A DNA stretch of 64,000 bases from an uncultured Psychroserpens sp. (GTDB lineage: Bacteria > Bacteroidota > Bacteroidia > Flavobacteriales > Flavobacteriaceae): contig NZ_CANLNS010000003.1 of NCBI RefSeq assembly GCF_947492715.1, positions 62,001 to 126,000 on the forward strand. The letters run 5' to 3'. The position numbers were made by a program, and so were the translations under genes. This document shows, piece by piece, positions 17,104 through 25,336 of the stretch (its first letter is position 1; each line of letters opens with the position of its first letter). Under the pieces are notes generated by a model. The model was not told the DNA's origin, ran no database searches, and saw nothing but the letters and a program-made list of their open reading frames with translations.

Positions 17104-18240
17104 TTAGCTTAAAAGTGCGTTATAAGTATCATTTTCTGGTGTTTTGCAAAACTCTTCTAAAAGAGTCGCATCTATGGAAATGTGGTTTGGAATCATTCGT
17201 AATCTATAGCGTCCTTCTCCAATAAAAGTAAAAAGATCTCGTCGTTCAAGAAGTTGTGTTTGGTCTAATTCTAAGATAGAGTTTATGTTATCTATTATTC
17301 TAGTGAGATACGTTTGGTTTTTGATTTCACCGCCTAAACTTACAATTAAACTCTGGGCATCGCCTTCACCATATTTGCGTCTAATAGCAAATTTCAGTAA
17401 ATTTTTATACTGTGTAGTTTTAGAACCAAAATCAATAGTTTCGTCAAAAACGCCTTTTGTTGGAATACTAATTTTTACCAAGCTCCAATCTAGAAAGCTA
17501 ATCGTCATCTCGTTAGGCTTGGGCATATTTGCTAACCTAATAACCCAAGTAGTAGCTAACACCAGAAATATTGAAATTAAGGAGGTCTTAGCAATTATTT
17601 TAATGAGGTTGTTACTAAAGTCATTGGCGTAATTCACAAAGACTTCAGACAATTGAGATGAAAATACTAACAGTATGACTAAAGTAGAGATGACACCAAC
17701 TATTTTTAATCCGCGATACGCAAATGTTCTAAAGAGAGAGATGCCTAGAAGAGCGCATAAAAATGCGGAAAGAATGAGATCTGGTATGGCGCTTACATTA
17801 ATACTTTTGTAAGCGTTTACCTTAGGAAACATGGAGAGTCCTATAGTCACTAAGGCTGTTAAGATAATGACAAACAGAATAATCCTGATATTCTTTTTGT
17901 TATTATAAATAAAGCGCGGAGCATAATAGAAGTAAAACAAAGCTAACAATAAGAACATATTGTTCACTATTGAAAGCAAATGAATTCCAAACTGAAAAAA
18001 AGTGGTTTCTTTAAACGAAAAGTAATGCCCTGCATATGACCAAATACCCGAAACAACCCAAACAAACATAGCTAAACTCAAGTATAGAAGACCTTTGTCT
18101 ACGCGTTTTTGAGTGTCATTTTCTTCTAATATTTGTTTAAAACGCTGTCTAATGTTAGACCAAATGGCTAAAAGTAAAGTAGCTCCAACTAATGAAATAA
18201 ATATATGTGAAAGAATATAAAATTCAGAAACATCAGTCAT
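17104..18240 (-). CDS. multi-pass membrane protein with cytosolic C-terminal domain, unknown function
   Basis: A 378-residue protein of no family I recognise. About seven transmembrane helices occupy residues 10-240. The rest (about 245-378) is a soluble domain with FLDWSLVKISIP, FAIRRKYGEGD and a C-terminal RYRLRMIPNHI block. It begins two bases after the ACMSD-like amidohydrolase stop, so it is the last gene of the kynurenine operon by position. A sensor or transporter-like role is possible but there is no motif support. The 7TM-plus-cytosolic layout resembles 7TM signalling proteins without a recognisable output domain. Confidence 0.65.
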   Translation of the reverse strand: MTDVSEFYILSHIFISLVGATLLLAIWSNIRQRFKQILEENDTQKRVDKGLLYLSLAMFVWVVSGIWSYAGHYFSFKETTFFQFGIHLLSIVNNMFLLLALFYFYYAPRFIYNNKKNIRIILFVIILTALVTIGLSMFPKVNAYKSINVSAIPDLILSAFLCALLGISLFRTFAYRGLKIVGVISTLVILLVFSSQLSEVFVNYANDFSNNLIKIIAKTSLISIFLVLATTWVIRLANMPKPNEMTISFLDWSLVKISIPTKGVFDETIDFGSKTTQYKNLLKFAIRRKYGEGDAQSLIVSLGGEIKNQTYLTRIIDNINSILELDQTQLLERRDLFTFIGEGRYRLRMIPNHISIDATLLEEFCKTPENDTYNALLS

Positions 18241-18242
18241 GG

Positions 18243-19328
18243 TTAGTTGCCTAAAATTCTATTTACCAGTTTCTCTTTGGCGTTTAGGTCGTCACCACAT
18301 AACCATTGAATCACGTTGTCCTCCCAGATGGCATCACGTTCTGTTTCAGTAATAATATCACGTTCTATAGCAAGGTCTAAAATTTTTCCTGGATAAGAAG
18401 ACTGCTTTTCACTTTCCATTTCACCAAGCGGATAAGGATCATCAAGTCCCATTAGTACTTGTTTCGAAGTTTGATTTTTAATTAATAGTTGTAAGCCGCC
18501 AGTATCATGCACCAAGGTGTCAAAAAAGATATTTGGATGGCCTACGGCTTTTCTTGGGTGGCTTTTCCCTTCAAACAAATCAGGACGACCATCAAAGCCT
18601 TGAATACGACGACCTAAATTTATTTGAGCTAATTGACCACCATGCGCAAAGCAAGTTCGCATATTTGGATATTTATCCTGATAACCATTTAAGGTTAAAA
18701 AATGATAGGCATCGGCACATTGCGCTAACATCCAAATAAGATGAAAACGCCAAGACGTGTTTTCTAGCTTAATAAATTTTTCTCCGTCATAAGGATGAAT
18801 TTCAACAGCCAAATTGTATTTGTTGGCCAGTTCAAAAATAGGCTCGTTCTCTTCATCAAAAATACAACGCCATGTTCCAATAGTGTCCATATAGTGCGTA
18901 GGTAAGCAAAGAAGTTGCATGCCTAACTCTTCAACGCAACGTTCAATTTCCCAACAAGCGCCTCTTACAAATCCGGGATGTACTACAAATCCACACGTAA
19001 ACTTACTTGGGTTTTCATGCTGAATCTTTGCATTAAAATCGTTCTGAAAACGCAAGGCCTGCTTCATTTCTTCCACACGTAAACCATTTCCGTAGAGTTG
19101 TGATAAGTTTAGAACAACTGCATGATCAATATTGAAGCGTTCCATCCATGCTAGTTTTTCATTTAAAAAGAAACTAGAATCCGTAATAGGGCGATTCCAA
19201 TCTTTTTGTAGCATGAATTTTCGGTCTTTGTCAACCCAAAAAATACCTTTGTCTTTCATAAACTGAGGAATTTCCTCAGGATAAGGAAGCAGGTGAGAAT
19301 GGCCGTTTATTCGAAGTTTTCTTTTCAT
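18243..19328 (-). CDS. ACMS decarboxylase-like amidohydrolase
   Basis: A 361-residue metal-dependent amidohydrolase-fold enzyme resembling 2-amino-3-carboxymuconate-6-semialdehyde decarboxylase (ACMSD), which converts ACMS to 2-aminomuconate semialdehyde. Zinc ligands match the ACMSD pattern: His10 and His12 (NGHSHLLP), His178 (EIHPYD), His229 (FAHGGQ) and Asp296 (GLDDPYPLGE, compare GTDYPFPLGE in ACMSD). The four-base neighbour distances place it in an operon with the thioesterase and 3-hydroxyanthranilate dioxygenase, which makes the specific role convincing. It is somewhat longer than typical ACMSD (about 335). Confidence 0.88.
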   Translation of the reverse strand: MKRKLRINGHSHLLPYPEEIPQFMKDKGIFWVDKDRKFMLQKDWNRPITDSSFFLNEKLAWMERFNIDHAVVLNLSQLYGNGLRVEEMKQALRFQNDFNAKIQHENPSKFTCGFVVHPGFVRGACWEIERCVEELGMQLLCLPTHYMDTIGTWRCIFDEENEPIFELANKYNLAVEIHPYDGEKFIKLENTSWRFHLIWMLAQCADAYHFLTLNGYQDKYPNMRTCFAHGGQLAQINLGRRIQGFDGRPDLFEGKSHPRKAVGHPNIFFDTLVHDTGGLQLLIKNQTSKQVLMGLDDPYPLGEMESEKQSSYPGKILDLAIERDIITETERDAIWEDNVIQWLCGDDLNAKEKLVNRILGN

Positions 19329-19736
19329 TTATAATTTAGGTTTTAAACATATCATTGTGGCTTGCATTGTTGCATAGATCACATCTTCTGCTTTGTTGGT
19401 CACAACACCTTCGCAAAAGGTGAGCGTCCTACCAGATTTTATAACAGACCCTTTTGCAACGATGGTATCGGTTTCTGCTGCTCTAATAAAATTTGTTTTA
19501 AATTCTACAGTCAGCACATCAGATCCATCAGGCATGGTACTTAATGCGGCATATCCGCAGGCCACATCTGCAATACTAGTTATTACTCCAGCATGGAAGT
19601 AACCATGTTGTTGCGTGAGTGTGTCATTTAAAGTACATGAAATAACAACTTCGCCCTTTGTAATAGAAATCAGCTGAGCTCCAAGGGTTTTCATAAACCC
19701 TTGTTTGTAAAAGCTTTGTTTTGCGACTTCTATCAT
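19329..19736 (-). CDS. PaaI family hotdog-fold thioesterase
   Basis: A 135-residue hotdog-fold protein of the PaaI/YbgC-like thioesterase superfamily. The motif QQHGYFHAGVITSIADVACGYAA (about 41-63, split by the fold) carries the HGG/HxG nucleotide-loop and active-site region, followed by EFKTNFIRAA and KSGRTLTFCEG. The 5' and 3' ends abut the dioxygenase and amidohydrolase genes. A thioesterase has no step in kynurenine breakdown to 4-oxalocrotonate, so its role in this operon is open: it could act on a CoA ester of a related aromatic pathway or rescue dead-end thioesters. Confidence 0.82.
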   Translation of the reverse strand: MIEVAKQSFYKQGFMKTLGAQLISITKGEVVISCTLNDTLTQQHGYFHAGVITSIADVACGYAALSTMPDGSDVLTVEFKTNFIRAAETDTIVAKGSVIKSGRTLTFCEGVVTNKAEDVIYATMQATMICLKPKL

Positions 19737-19739
19737 ATA

Positions 19740-20276
19740 CTAGCCGTCAAGTTGTACTTTTTTTGGAGGTTGCATCACTTCACCACAATTAGGGCATGAA
19801 CGCTTGTCTTTGTCTCCATAATATTTATCGAAAATTTTTGGCATATCAGTTTCAATATTATCCAATGTAAAATCTTCTTCATATAATTTGGTTGTGCAAT
19901 TTTCACAAAACCATAACAGCGCATCTTGAACACCTTCGTCTCTTGGATATTCAATGACTAATCCAACTGTATTAGCGCCACGTTGAGGTGAGTGAGGCAC
20001 TTTAGGAGGCAATAAAAACATTTCGCCCTCTTTAATATGAATATCTTTAGGTGTACCCTTATCTATGACTTTAAGTGTAATATCACCTTCAACCTGATAG
20101 AAAAATTCTGGCGTTTCGTTATAATGATAATCTTTCCTGCTGTTTGGTCCACCAACAACCATAACAATAAAATCTCCATTTTTCCAAACCACTTTGTTGC
20201 CTACTGGCGGTTTTAATAAATGACGATTTTCTTCAATCCATTCTTTAAAGTTTATAGGCGAAACTAATGTACTCAT
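19740..20276 (-). CDS. nbaC: 3-hydroxyanthranilate 3,4-dioxygenase
   Basis: A 178-residue cupin Fe(II) dioxygenase that opens the ring of 3-hydroxyanthranilate to give ACMS. Iron ligands are His51, Glu57 (YHYNETPEFFYQ) and His95 (PHSPQRG). The substrate-binding residues Arg47, Arg99 and Glu109 are in place. The C-terminal rubredoxin-like iron site of bacterial enzymes is present (Cys124/Cys127 in CENC and Cys161/Cys164 in CPNC). Every catalytic residue described for the Cupriavidus enzyme can be located. It is upstream of the thioesterase and ACMSD-like genes (3-base gap). Confidence 0.95.
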   Translation of the reverse strand: MSTLVSPINFKEWIEENRHLLKPPVGNKVVWKNGDFIVMVVGGPNSRKDYHYNETPEFFYQVEGDITLKVIDKGTPKDIHIKEGEMFLLPPKVPHSPQRGANTVGLVIEYPRDEGVQDALLWFCENCTTKLYEEDFTLDNIETDMPKIFDKYYGDKDKRSCPNCGEVMQPPKKVQLDG

Positions 20277-20291
20277 GGTATATATTTTTTT

Positions 20292-20368
20292 GGCGTTCCC
20301 TTATGAGGTCAGGCTTTCAAGGCTCGCTATCAGAGATGAGCTCAAACAAACCTTTCAATCCTTAACGC
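20292..20368. repeat. structured intergenic element, probable flavobacterial interspersed repeat or ncRNA
   Basis: The gap between the dioxygenase and SDR genes contains a block bounded by the inverted ends GCGTT (20293-20297) and AACGC (20364-20368). Internal pairings include CCT/AGG at 20299-20308, GCTC/GAGC at 20322-20341 and AAGG/CCTT at 20319-20354. From memory, the border pattern GGCGTTCCC ... TCAATCC-TAACGC resembles an interspersed intergenic element found in many flavobacterial genomes. This is not verified here, and only one copy is in the window. The local base composition is richer in G+C than the adjacent spacer. Confidence 0.45.
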
Positions 20369-20416
20369 AAATTCATCAATTCAATAAAATTAATAATAAA
20401 AAACGAAATTATGCCC

Positions 20417-21199
20417 TTATAACGACTTTGTTCGTCCTCCATCAACAGGAAGGTTAATTCCATTAATGTAGGCAGCGCGTTCGCTTGCTAAAAATGTAAT
20501 AGCATCTGCCAATTCCTCTGGTTTTGCAAAGCGTTTTGCAGGAACTGCATTTTTCATGGCATTTGCAGCTTCTTGCTCTGTGTTTCCAGTTTTAGCCGAT
20601 TTGTTTTTTATGATCTCTGTTAGTCGTTCTGTTCCAGTTGCTCCAGGAAGTACATTGTTTACAGTAATGCCAAATTGACCAAGTTCATTAGCCAAGGTCT
20701 TACTCCAATTAGCAACGGCACCACGAATGGTGTTACTCACACCCAATCCATCTAAAGGCTGTTTTACAGAGGTTGAAATCACATTGATAATACGACCATA
20801 GTTTTCACTTTTCATAAAAGGAACCACAGCTTGAGCTAAAACATGATTGCACTTTAAATGTTGTGTGAATGCATTTTCAAATTCATCTACTTCTGCCAAA
20901 AATACTGGGCCTCCTTTGGGACCACCCGTATTATTGACCAATACATGAAAGCCATGATTGTTGTTAATGTAAGTTTCAACCTTTTCCTTTAATGCTTTCG
21001 GATTTGAAAAATCGGCAACAATATAATCATGGTCTCTATGCTGAGGTAATTGTGAGAGGGTAGCTTGTAACTTGTCTTCGTTTCTTGCAATTAAAGTAAT
21101 TTGAACGCCTTCTTCGGCTAATGCAAATGCTGTTGCTTTACCTATTCCAGCAGTGCTTCCACAAACTAATGCGTATTTATTGTTTAATTCTAAGTTCAT
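20417..21199 (-). CDS. SDR family oxidoreductase with non-canonical active site
   Basis: A 260-residue Rossmann-fold protein of the short-chain dehydrogenase/reductase family, resembling 3-oxoacyl-ACP reductases. The cofactor loop GSTAGIGKATA (14-24), NNTGG (89-93) and the catalytic-Ser region ISTS (141-144) are clear. Where YxxxK should stand the sequence reads SNTIR (155-159), so both the Tyr and Lys are absent. Divergent SDRs with this SNxxR pattern are known, so this is a subfamily trait, not a local mutation. A role in the kynurenine pathway is suggested only by position. The stop is 140 bases upstream of the dioxygenase. Confidence 0.85.
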   Translation of the reverse strand: MNLELNNKYALVCGSTAGIGKATAFALAEEGVQITLIARNEDKLQATLSQLPQHRDHDYIVADFSNPKALKEKVETYINNNHGFHVLVNNTGGPKGGPVFLAEVDEFENAFTQHLKCNHVLAQAVVPFMKSENYGRIINVISTSVKQPLDGLGVSNTIRGAVANWSKTLANELGQFGITVNNVLPGATGTERLTEIIKNKSAKTGNTEQEAANAMKNAVPAKRFAKPEELADAITFLASERAAYINGINLPVDGGRTKSL

Positions 21200-21697
21200 T
21201 TATTTTAGTTTAAAACTATTTAAAATTGTATTTCCTGTTTTGATATAGTCGTCATAGGATTTTTCGAGTGCAGAAAAGGTTAGAATATACATCACTTCCT
21301 GATGAAAAATAAGAACCTGTTTGAATTTCAATGCATTACCTGAAACCTTTCCTGTTAATACCATAACATGCTGTTTATCATCACCATTACTTTCGAGGAT
21401 CTTACCGTCATCTAACATTCCTTTTGTTTGTTTTTGTGTTAATTCAACATAATCTTTCATGTTGATGTTTTGTCCTTTCAAGTTCTGAATAATGAGATTA
21501 ATATTCTCTTTAAAAGTATCGTCTTCGGTAAGAGGGGAATTGATAAAGAATGTGGTCTGCATTTGACCAGAATCATCAAATGTCCAACTTTCTGGATACT
21601 CAATAGCATAAGTCGCATTTTCGAAGTTCGTCCATTTTTCTTGACAAAACGTAACATTAATTGATAATAGGAAGATAAGTAAAGTTAGTTTTTTCAT
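21200..21697 (-). CDS. exported protein of unknown function in the kynurenine cluster
   Basis: A 165-residue protein with signal peptide MKKLTLLIFLLSINVTFCQ. The body begins FENATYAIEYPESWTFDDSG, resembling the start of PsbP-like/DUF1795 stress-type domains (a beta strand followed by YP-x-x-W). The stop abuts the SDR start exactly. The ATG at 21697 is used, because an upstream TTG would place a polar stretch before the signal peptide. No enzymatic motif is visible; it is probably periplasmic. Confidence 0.65.
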   Translation of the reverse strand: MKKLTLLIFLLSINVTFCQEKWTNFENATYAIEYPESWTFDDSGQMQTTFFINSPLTEDDTFKENINLIIQNLKGQNINMKDYVELTQKQTKGMLDDGKILESNGDDKQHVMVLTGKVSGNALKFKQVLIFHQEVMYILTFSALEKSYDDYIKTGNTILNSFKLK

Positions 21698-21748
21698 CTC
21701 TTGTGTATTTTTAGTCAAAGTACATAAATTATTCAATGATATATGTTC

Positions 21749-22585
21749 TTAGGTGTTATTTTTTGCGTGGCGAATTCTATAGGTTCTTAATATGATTTCT
21801 AGTTGGGCAGGTTTTATTCTTAAATCTTCAAGGAGAATTTTATAAAACCTATCATCGGCATCATAAAAAGTAAGATGAGCTGTTGATGATTTTCCAATTC
21901 CCTCGTAAGTAACGGTCTCTTCAAAAATTTCGAACCAACTCCTTTTAGGTTCAGATCCTAGTTTTATACCATTATTGTCTATAGTAATTTGAACGGCATT
22001 ATTAACTAATTTTTTAATAGCAGAAAACACAAAATATCCACCACCTGCTAATAAAATGCTTCCGAGTATATAACTTCTGAGGCTTTCGTTTAAAAGAAGA
22101 GTAATACTAACTATTAGTGTTACGATTCCAAAAATCAGTAAAAATAAACCATGCCCTTTAGAGAAATAGATTTCTGTAACTGAGGAAATAGAGGGGTCCT
22201 CTTCAAAAAGATCATCTGCCCTAAATTTTAAATTGAGCTCGTCTAATTTTCGCTGCTCTTTTTTGGATCTAATTTCTGTCCGTTCAAATATATGTCCGTC
22301 ACCCCAAATTAGTTTTTCATGTATAGCTCTTTCTTTGAGTTCATGCACATTTCTCACATGTTCAAAGGCCCAAATGCGCCATTTGGTAATCATAATACTC
22401 CAAAAGAGCCATCCTAAACCTATACCTAACACTATGGCAATGGCTAGTCCCCAGTTGGGAATATAATCGTGAGCAGATAAATAGATACCAGCGGCAGGGC
22501 TGCCAATCAAGCAAATCATTACAGGGACATTAATCATTAAATGTCCTCTTTTTATAGCCTTATCAACTGAAACTTCCTGTTTCAC
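21749..22585 (-). CDS. four-helix membrane protein, unknown function
   Basis: A 278-residue protein with two pairs of transmembrane helices (about 17-68 and 147-190), separated by a charged linker rich in Lys and Glu. A C-terminal soluble beta domain (about 196-265) includes ITIDNNGIKLG and WFEIFEETVTYEG, reminiscent of small PH-like bacterial domains. The start is GTG at 22585; the next in-frame ATG (residue 17) lies at the edge of the first helix. It sits 33 bases after the aldehyde dehydrogenase gene on the same strand. I cannot assign a function. Confidence 0.62.
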   Translation of the reverse strand: MKQEVSVDKAIKRGHLMINVPVMICLIGSPAAGIYLSAHDYIPNWGLAIAIVLGIGLGWLFWSIMITKWRIWAFEHVRNVHELKERAIHEKLIWGDGHIFERTEIRSKKEQRKLDELNLKFRADDLFEEDPSISSVTEIYFSKGHGLFLLIFGIVTLIVSITLLLNESLRSYILGSILLAGGGYFVFSAIKKLVNNAVQITIDNNGIKLGSEPKRSWFEIFEETVTYEGIGKSSTAHLTFYDADDRFYKILLEDLRIKPAQLEIILRTYRIRHAKNNT

Positions 22586-22618
22586 GGTACATTTACAGAA
22601 TTTGTATTAGTAAAGAAA

Positions 22619-24058
22619 CTAATACTTTATACAAACATTTTTAGCTTCGGTAAAGAAACGAAGTGCTTCAAAACCTCCTTCACGCCCTACGCCAGATGCT
22701 TTTACACCACCAAAAGGCGTACGTAAATCACGCATCATCCAAGTATTAACCCAGACAATACCTGCTTGCAATTGGTTGCTCATTCGCATGGTACGTTTTA
22801 AATCGTTAGTCCAAAGTGTTGCAGATAAACCATATTTCACTTTGTTGGCCATTTGTAAAACTTCATCTTCAGTTTGAAACGGCATAATAGTAACCACAGG
22901 ACCAAATATTTCTTCTTGATTTACTCTGCATTCATCGTTTGGCACCTCAATAACAGTAGGTTCTAAATAGTATCCATTATCAGAGCCTTCAACATGAACT
23001 TCATTTCCACCACATAGTACAATGCCATTTTCATCCTGAGCAATTTGGATGTAATCTTTCACTTTTTCTAAATGTGGTTTGGATACTAAAGCACCAATAT
23101 TTGTATTGGCATGCGATGGATGTCCTACTTTAAGCTGTTTTACTTTAGAAACGAAATCACTTTTGAATTGATCATAAATCGATGCTTCTACAAAAATTCT
23201 ACTTCCGCAGAGACAAATTTGACCTTGATTGGCGAATGAAGAACGAACAGTTGTGTTAATCATATCTTCATAATCACAATCTGCAAAGATGATATTTGGG
23301 TTTTTACCTCCAAGTTCGAGCGATAATTTTTTAAACATTGGTGCGGCCACTTTAGCAATGTGCGCTCCTGTAGCAGTTCCTCCAGTAAATGAAATGGCCT
23401 TAATATCTGGGTGTTCTATAATCGCCTGACCAGTAGAGCCTCCAAGACCATGAACAATATTTAGCACACCCTTAGGTAAACCAGCTTCGTTACATATTTC
23501 ACCAAGAAGATAAGCTGTCATAGGTGTCACTTCACTAGGTTTGGCTACAACGCAATTTCCAGTAGCTAATGCAGGTGCAATCTTCCAAGTAAATAGGTAT
23601 AGTGGGAGATTCCAAGGTGAAATACAACCTACAACACCAATAGGCTGGCGAAGCGTATAATTGATAGCTTGTTGCCCAACACTTTCATGGCTTTCACTAG
23701 CAAATTGTGTTATAGCATTTCCGAAGAATCTAAAATTGCTAGCTGCTCTTGGTATGTCAACAGCTTTGGCCAAAGAAATAGGTTTTCCATTGTCTTTACT
23801 TTCGGCTTGAGCAAAACGATCTAAATTGAGTTCTAGCAACTCTGAAATTTTAATAAGAATTCGGCTGCGCTCCTCTAAAGTGGTTTGCGACCAATTAGGA
23901 AAAGCAGATTTTGCGGCAATATATGCGTTCTCTACATCGTCTTTTGATGAATTTGGGATTTGCCCATAAATTTCTCCATTTGATGGATTATAGTTGTCAA
24001 TCCATTCATTGGCAACAGGTGCCATAAATTTTCCGTTGATGTAGTTTTGAATGTCCAT
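22619..24058 (-). CDS. aldehyde dehydrogenase, probably 2-aminomuconate semialdehyde dehydrogenase
   Basis: A 479-residue NAD(P)-dependent aldehyde dehydrogenase. The Rossmann and catalytic elements are in order: Asn150 (PWNLP), Lys173 (KPSE), GGTATG near 226-231, Glu248 (LELGGKNP) and the nucleophile Cys282 (QGQICLCGSR). Length matches the AmnC/NbaE group. In a cluster with 3-hydroxyanthranilate dioxygenase, an ACMSD-like enzyme and RidA, the specific role is oxidation of 2-aminomuconate semialdehyde to 2-aminomuconate. The substrate is therefore inferred from context, while the family is certain. Confidence 0.92.
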   Translation of the reverse strand: MDIQNYINGKFMAPVANEWIDNYNPSNGEIYGQIPNSSKDDVENAYIAAKSAFPNWSQTTLEERSRILIKISELLELNLDRFAQAESKDNGKPISLAKAVDIPRAASNFRFFGNAITQFASESHESVGQQAINYTLRQPIGVVGCISPWNLPLYLFTWKIAPALATGNCVVAKPSEVTPMTAYLLGEICNEAGLPKGVLNIVHGLGGSTGQAIIEHPDIKAISFTGGTATGAHIAKVAAPMFKKLSLELGGKNPNIIFADCDYEDMINTTVRSSFANQGQICLCGSRIFVEASIYDQFKSDFVSKVKQLKVGHPSHANTNIGALVSKPHLEKVKDYIQIAQDENGIVLCGGNEVHVEGSDNGYYLEPTVIEVPNDECRVNQEEIFGPVVTIMPFQTEDEVLQMANKVKYGLSATLWTNDLKRTMRMSNQLQAGIVWVNTWMMRDLRTPFGGVKASGVGREGGFEALRFFTEAKNVCIKY

Positions 24059-24116
24059 TTTTTATTTTCTCTTCAAAAAATTATGTGTTCAATATCGTTA
24101 AAATTTTGATGAAAAA

Positions 24117-24215
24117 TTAATTTTGAACGTCTTCTTTTAGGCCTGAGGTTAATTTTGTGAAGGCCTCTTTAGATTTTGTAAACCATTTGATTAAGTGATT
24201 CGTAAACAGTATGTG
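24117..24215 (-). other. short coding-like stretch in the 24059-24286 gap
   Basis: The minus strand has a 32-codon open frame ending at a TAA (24117-24119), with an amphipathic, codon-plausible sequence (...IKWFTKSKEAFTKLTSGLKED...). It has no ATG, GTG or TTG start at its 5' end (the only possible initiator is a CTG) and is cut by an in-frame stop. It could be a remnant of a lost gene or chance. The same gap has the palindromic pair AGGCCT/AGGCCT at about 24139-24168. No promoter or terminator is evident. Confidence 0.2.
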
Positions 24216-24286
24216 TTATTTTATCGTTGCGATAAATTCTGCCAGATTTTTATGAATAAGCTAATCGTTCTGAACTATAGGATGAT

Positions 24287-24919
24287 TTATTTAATCCATT
24301 GACTAATTACAAGTTTCGTTATCCATTTGTCATTCTTCTTCTCAAAAAGAATATGCTCTCCTGTAATCCCGTGGCTAGTTTCTATATAAGCAAGATTTAA
24401 TTTGTTGTTGAATACGGGTGAGCTCAAATACAGAATACCATTTTCTTTCAATAAATTTTCAATTGTTTCAATAGAATCTTTTGAAACAAAATACTCTGTG
24501 TCTAAATCGGTGTTTTCAAAATGGTAGTCTACTAGGTTGGTCCAATTCACAGTTTTAAAGCCATAATCTATAAGGTCTTCTGTAACTATTTTATTATTTA
24601 ATTGATGTTTAATAAATGACGTGTCTTCTGTTCTTAAATGAAAGGATAGATATTCGACTTCATTTAAAAATTTCAACGTCGTATCTATTTTTGTTGGATC
24701 ATCTTTTTTTTCAATATTTGATATAAAAATATATGGGTCTTTATACCATTTCGGTTTTACTTGCGACGTATCTTCTAAGACTTCTTTTAAGAAATCTAGT
24801 TTAAAATTATTTGAGACAATGGGTTTTCTGTATTCGTCAAAATCTAACTGATCTCGATGTGTATTATTACATGAATAAAGTAGTAATAGTATTATAATAT
24901 ATGTGTAAATTTTACTCAA
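24287..24919 (-). CDS. lipoprotein of unknown function in the kynurenine cluster
   Basis: A 210-residue protein with a lipoprotein signal (MSKIYTYIIILLLLYSC, Cys17, LYSC lipobox). The only available start is TTG at 24919, because no ATG precedes the signal segment. The body has no motif I recognise; it is rich in Asp, Glu and Lys and ends KWITKLVISQWIK. It begins 8 bases after ridA on the same strand and is probably translated from the kynU-kmo-ridA transcript. Its occurrence between ridA and the aldehyde dehydrogenase gene is not explained by the pathway. Confidence 0.6.
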   Translation of the reverse strand: MSKIYTYIIILLLLYSCNNTHRDQLDFDEYRKPIVSNNFKLDFLKEVLEDTSQVKPKWYKDPYIFISNIEKKDDPTKIDTTLKFLNEVEYLSFHLRTEDTSFIKHQLNNKIVTEDLIDYGFKTVNWTNLVDYHFENTDLDTEYFVSKDSIETIENLLKENGILYLSSPVFNNKLNLAYIETSHGITGEHILFEKKNDKWITKLVISQWIK

Positions 24920-24927
24920 AGAAAGGT

Positions 24928-25332
24928 CTATTGTTTTTTATAAGCCATAACTTTAATTTCAACCACCAAGTCGGGGTGTGGTAATTGATGCACTGCCACT
25001 GTAGTACGTGTAGGACCTGTAGCTTTATCAAAAAACTCTGCATAGGCTTTATTGTAACCTGCAAAATCATTCATATTAACTAGAAAAGACGTGACATCTA
25101 CAACGTCCTTAAGAGAAGCTCCAACCTTTGCTAAATTATCCTCAATATTTTTTAATACCTCGCGCGTTTGGGTTTCAATATTGAGACGTTTGGTTCCCAT
25201 CTCATCAATAATATCAACACCTGCAATAGAGTTGTCTGGTCTTCGAGAACTCGTTCCTGACACGAAAATAAAATCACCAACTTGTTTTACATGTGGATAA
25301 GCGCCTCTTGGGGTTACTATATTTTTACTCAT
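24928..25332 (-). CDS. RidA family protein, probable 2-aminomuconate deaminase
   Basis: A 134-residue RidA/YER057c/UK114 fold protein that hydrolyses enamine/imine intermediates. The conserved Arg (PTRTTVAV, about 107) and the Glu of VEIKVMA near the C-terminus are present, as is the SGTSSR strand at 25-30. In comparable bacterial clusters a RidA-type enzyme converts 2-aminomuconate to 4-oxalocrotonate with release of ammonia, so that is the likely role here. Four bases separate it from kmo. Confidence 0.88.
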   Translation of the reverse strand: MSKNIVTPRGAYPHVKQVGDFIFVSGTSSRRPDNSIAGVDIIDEMGTKRLNIETQTREVLKNIEDNLAKVGASLKDVVDVTSFLVNMNDFAGYNKAYAEFFDKATGPTRTTVAVHQLPHPDLVVEIKVMAYKKQ

Positions 25333-25336
25333 AATT

